A stretch of DNA of 64,000 bases. It comes from Lactococcus formosensis (GTDB lineage Bacteria > Bacillota > Bacilli > Lactobacillales > Streptococcaceae). Under the pieces are notes generated by a model. That model saw only the letters and a program-made list of their open reading frames with translations. It ran no database searches and was not told where the DNA came from. The stretch spans positions 124,001 through 188,000 of the forward strand of contig NZ_BOVP01000003.1 of the NCBI RefSeq assembly GCF_018403745.1, read 5' to 3'. Positions within the stretch are counted from its first letter, which is position 1. Every line of letters begins with the position of its first letter. Positions 62,132-64,000 of the stretch are shown one piece after another. The position numbers were made by a program, and so were the translations under genes.

Positions 62132-63106
62132 ATGAAAAAAAGAAAATTTATTATTGTCGTTCTTACAATTTTTGGTATGGCAGGTGCCTTTTCGGCTAGT
62201 GCTGCCTCAGCTGCAGAAGTCAGTGTCTATCGCCTTTATAATAAAGTTTCAAAAGAGCATCTATATACTGCAAGTCAGTATGAGTACAATACTCTTCCCA
62301 CGTTATCATCTGATTGGATCAGGGAGGGTGTAAATTTTAAACAGTATAATACTTCAGAAAATGGATCTCTAGCTATTAATCGTGTTTACAATCCGCAATC
62401 TGGTGAGCATATTTATACAAAAGATAATTATGAAGTTAAAGTATTAACAAGTCAAAAAGGTTGGAGATCAGAAGGCGTTGCCTTCTATGCACCACGTACA
62501 GGGTTAAAACCAGTGTACCGCTTGTTTAATGCAGCAGCTGGTTTAGGTGCCCATTTTGTGACTGCAGATGGATATGAAAAAAATGTTTTGAGTTCAATTG
62601 GCTGGAAATACGAGGGAATAGCTTGGTATCAAGCAGAGAATTCAGAAGGAGCAGGTTCTGGTAGCGGGAATTCAGGAGGCTCTGCAAATAATGCGGATTC
62701 GAGTGCAACTGTTCCTGCAGGTTATACAGCAATTCAACCTGTTGCAAATTTAAGTACATATCCTAAAAATGGGTATTACCCTTGGGGGCAATGTACTTGG
62801 TATACTTATTACAGGGCAAAACAAGTAGGGATAAATTTCAGCCCGTATATGGGCAATGGTGGAGATTGGCAAAATGCTAGTGGCTATCAAGTGACAACTA
62901 AACCGACAGTGGGTTCTGCGCTAAGTTTTAGTCCAGGACAAGCAGGGGCGGATAAAACGTATGGTCACGTTGCATTTGTGGAACAAGTTCGAGGTGATGG
63001 CTCTATTCTCATTTCAGAATCAAATGTTATGGGGTTAGGAAAACTAAGCTATCGTACGCTCACAAAAGCGGAAGCAAGCAAATTTCATTATGTTATTGGA
63101 AAATAA
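62132..63106 (+). CDS. Secreted CHAP-domain hydrolase with tandem DUF5648-type repeats
   Basis: A 324-residue exported protein. The signal peptide (1-28) ends ASAASAAE. Three repeats of about 45 residues follow (VYRLYNKVSKEHLYTAS, INRVYNPQSGEHIYTKD, VYRLFNAAAGLGAHFVTAD), each with an aromatic YN...H.YT pattern typical of a carbohydrate- or wall-binding module. A Gly/Ser linker (about 172-190) leads to a CHAP amidase or endopeptidase domain with catalytic Cys in YPWGQCTWYTYYRA and His in YGHVAFVEQV. It probably cleaves peptidoglycan during growth or division. The ribosome site is AAAAGGAA. Confidence 0.92.
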   Translation: MKKRKFIIVVLTIFGMAGAFSASAASAAEVSVYRLYNKVSKEHLYTASQYEYNTLPTLSSDWIREGVNFKQYNTSENGSLAINRVYNPQSGEHIYTKDNYEVKVLTSQKGWRSEGVAFYAPRTGLKPVYRLFNAAAGLGAHFVTADGYEKNVLSSIGWKYEGIAWYQAENSEGAGSGSGNSGGSANNADSSATVPAGYTAIQPVANLSTYPKNGYYPWGQCTWYTYYRAKQVGINFSPYMGNGGDWQNASGYQVTTKPTVGSALSFSPGQAGADKTYGHVAFVEQVRGDGSILISESNVMGLGKLSYRTLTKAEASKFHYVIGK

Positions 63107-63107
63107 A

Positions 63108-63135
63108 AAAGAATCGGAAATCCGATTCTTTTTTA
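63108..63135. terminator. Bidirectional terminator between the CHAP gene and lrgB
   Basis: AAAAAAGAATCGGA and TCCGATTCTTTTTT are fully complementary, and the lrgB stop lies inside the T-run. Confidence 0.9.
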
Positions 63136-63831
63136 ATAACCAAGAATAATATGAGCCACTAAAGGTGCAAAAATAACATACATAATCCCAGTTACACCAA
63201 TAGCTAAAGCACCCATCGCACCTTGAACTTTTCCTAGTTCAATAGCAGTTCCTGTACCAACGGCATGTCCAGTGCCGCCGAGTACCACACCTTGGGCCAC
63301 AGGGTCTTTAATTTTAAAAAGTTTCATCAGCGGTACGCCTAGAACACTGGTTAGAATTCCTGTAGCAACGACGACAACAACTGTGATCGTTGTAACTCCT
63401 TGCATTTTTTCTGTTATTCCAATAGCCATAGCCGTGGTTACAGATTTTGGAAAAAGAGACAAGGAAGCTAACTTAGATAAACCGAAAAATTTTAATAATA
63501 AGGCTGTAAGAACCGTATTAATAAGAGCAGCAGCAGCGATACTGATTAAAATAGATCTTGCATGATGCTTCATGAGCTGGAAGGTTTTATACAAAGGAAT
63601 ACCTAAGGCAACAGTTGAAGGACCAATTAAGTCGTTTAATATTGCGCCCCCTTTGTAATAATTCTCATAGGGAATTTTAGTTACCACTAAAATTAGAATA
63701 ATAACTAGAGTCGCAAAAAGTAATGGATTTGTCCATGGCTTACGTATATTTTCATTAATACGTACACCAACAATGAATATTAAAATAGTAAGTGTTAAAC
63801 CAAACAAAGGGCTAGAAGTAATAGCATCCAT
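63133..63831 (-). CDS. lrgB: LrgB family membrane protein (antiholin-like)
   Basis: A 232-residue polytopic membrane protein with the LrgB/CidB signature: GPSTVALGIPLYKTFQLM, LSLFPKSVTTAMAIGITEKM and GTGHAVGTGTAIELG. With LrgA it modulates murein hydrolase activity and cell lysis, and related pairs transport pyruvate or glycolate. Its ATG overlaps the stop of the preceding lrgA frame (TGATG), so the two are coupled. Confidence 0.93.
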   Translation of the reverse strand: MDAITSSPLFGLTLTILIFIVGVRINENIRKPWTNPLLFATLVIILILVVTKIPYENYYKGGAILNDLIGPSTVALGIPLYKTFQLMKHHARSILISIAAAALINTVLTALLLKFFGLSKLASLSLFPKSVTTAMAIGITEKMQGVTTITVVVVVATGILTSVLGVPLMKLFKIKDPVAQGVVLGGTGHAVGTGTAIELGKVQGAMGALAIGVTGIMYVIFAPLVAHIILGY

Positions 63832-64000
63832 CAGTGTACCTCTCTTTTATTTTCTAATAATTCAGGCTCGAGGTAATCTCCTTCATATTTGACTTTGATA
63901 AATTGAACCAAATGGCCTAGAACAAAGACATTCACGATAAGTGCAAGAAGAACAATCAGGGCTATTTGCCACCAAAAATTAGAAATTAAAGACCATTTGG
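63831..64000 (-). CDS. lrgA: LrgA/CidA family holin-like protein, C-terminal part only
   Basis: The frame enters from the right edge of the window and encodes about 55 C-terminal residues. They include a membrane helix (FWWQIALIVLLALIVNVFVL) and the charged tail GHLVQFIKVKYEGDYLEPEL. This matches the end of CidA/LrgA proteins, and its place directly before lrgB supports the call. The start is outside the window. Confidence 0.82.
   Translation of the reverse strand, partial: KWSLISNFWWQIALIVLLALIVNVFVLGHLVQFIKVKYEGDYLEPELLENKREVH

Noticed and set aside
63823..63845. Apparent in-frame fusion of lrgA to lrgB
   Set aside because: Re-reading the bases gave ...AGAGAGGTACACTGATGG, which places a TGA for lrgA overlapping the lrgB ATG. 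They are separate, coupled genes.

Overview
The window looks like the chromosome of a low-GC lactic acid bacterium, most likely Lactococcus (the L. garvieae group would fit, but the species is inferred only). The evidence is a complete menaquinone cluster (menF-D-H-B-E-C-I), gdpP-rplI-dnaB, ccrZ-trmB-nrdR-dnaB(like)-dnaI, RNase J2, KtrAB, Ffh, Der and a WxL cell-surface cluster. Many promoters are of the extended -10 (TGnTATAAT) type. No insertion sequence, prophage, CRISPR array, rRNA or tRNA was seen.

Layout. 1-5.8 kb: uronate catabolism. A DUF2264 protein cut by the window edge and a LacI regulator precede kduI-kduD-kdgK-kdgA, transcribed from a promoter with two tandem operator-like sites. 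5.85-6.5 kb (minus): a secreted small protein coupled to a 45-residue membrane protein. 6.75-14.7 kb (minus): the men operon, ending in an acetyltransferase whose natural start is out of frame because of a tetranucleotide repeat. 14.8-31.4 kb: housekeeping genes (SpxR-like regulator, two DHH phosphodiesterases, asparaginase, HAD enzymes, DNA replication, tRNA modification, Veg, CcrZ), plus an alanine-rich repeat lipoprotein. 31.5-37.4 kb: a PRD regulator, ascorbate-type PTS IIB and IIC, and transketolase, with two cre-like palindromes. 37.47-37.63 kb: a structured small RNA with its own promoter and terminator. 38.0-39.5 kb: NADH oxidase behind a perfect 32-bp palindrome and a Rex-like site.

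39.7-52.4 kb is the accessory heart of the window. It holds an Mga-like regulator, five WxL proteins, two further WxL-like proteins whose tryptophans are replaced, a pectate-lyase-like adhesin, a sortase, a short protein with a non-canonical sorting signal, and two DUF916/DUF3324 (WxL-interacting) proteins. Both DUF916/DUF3324 genes are frameshifted in A-runs just before their membrane anchors. The likely product is a surface complex: WxL proteins bound non-covalently to the wall and to membrane-anchored partners. In this genome the partners are predicted to be released, or anchored only when the frame is restored.

52.4-64 kb is core again: alpha/beta hydrolase, YdhG-like protein, RNase J2, KtrB-KtrA, Ffh, an AI-2E-family permease, Der, a CHAP-domain secreted hydrolase, and lrgB with the end of lrgA on the minus strand.
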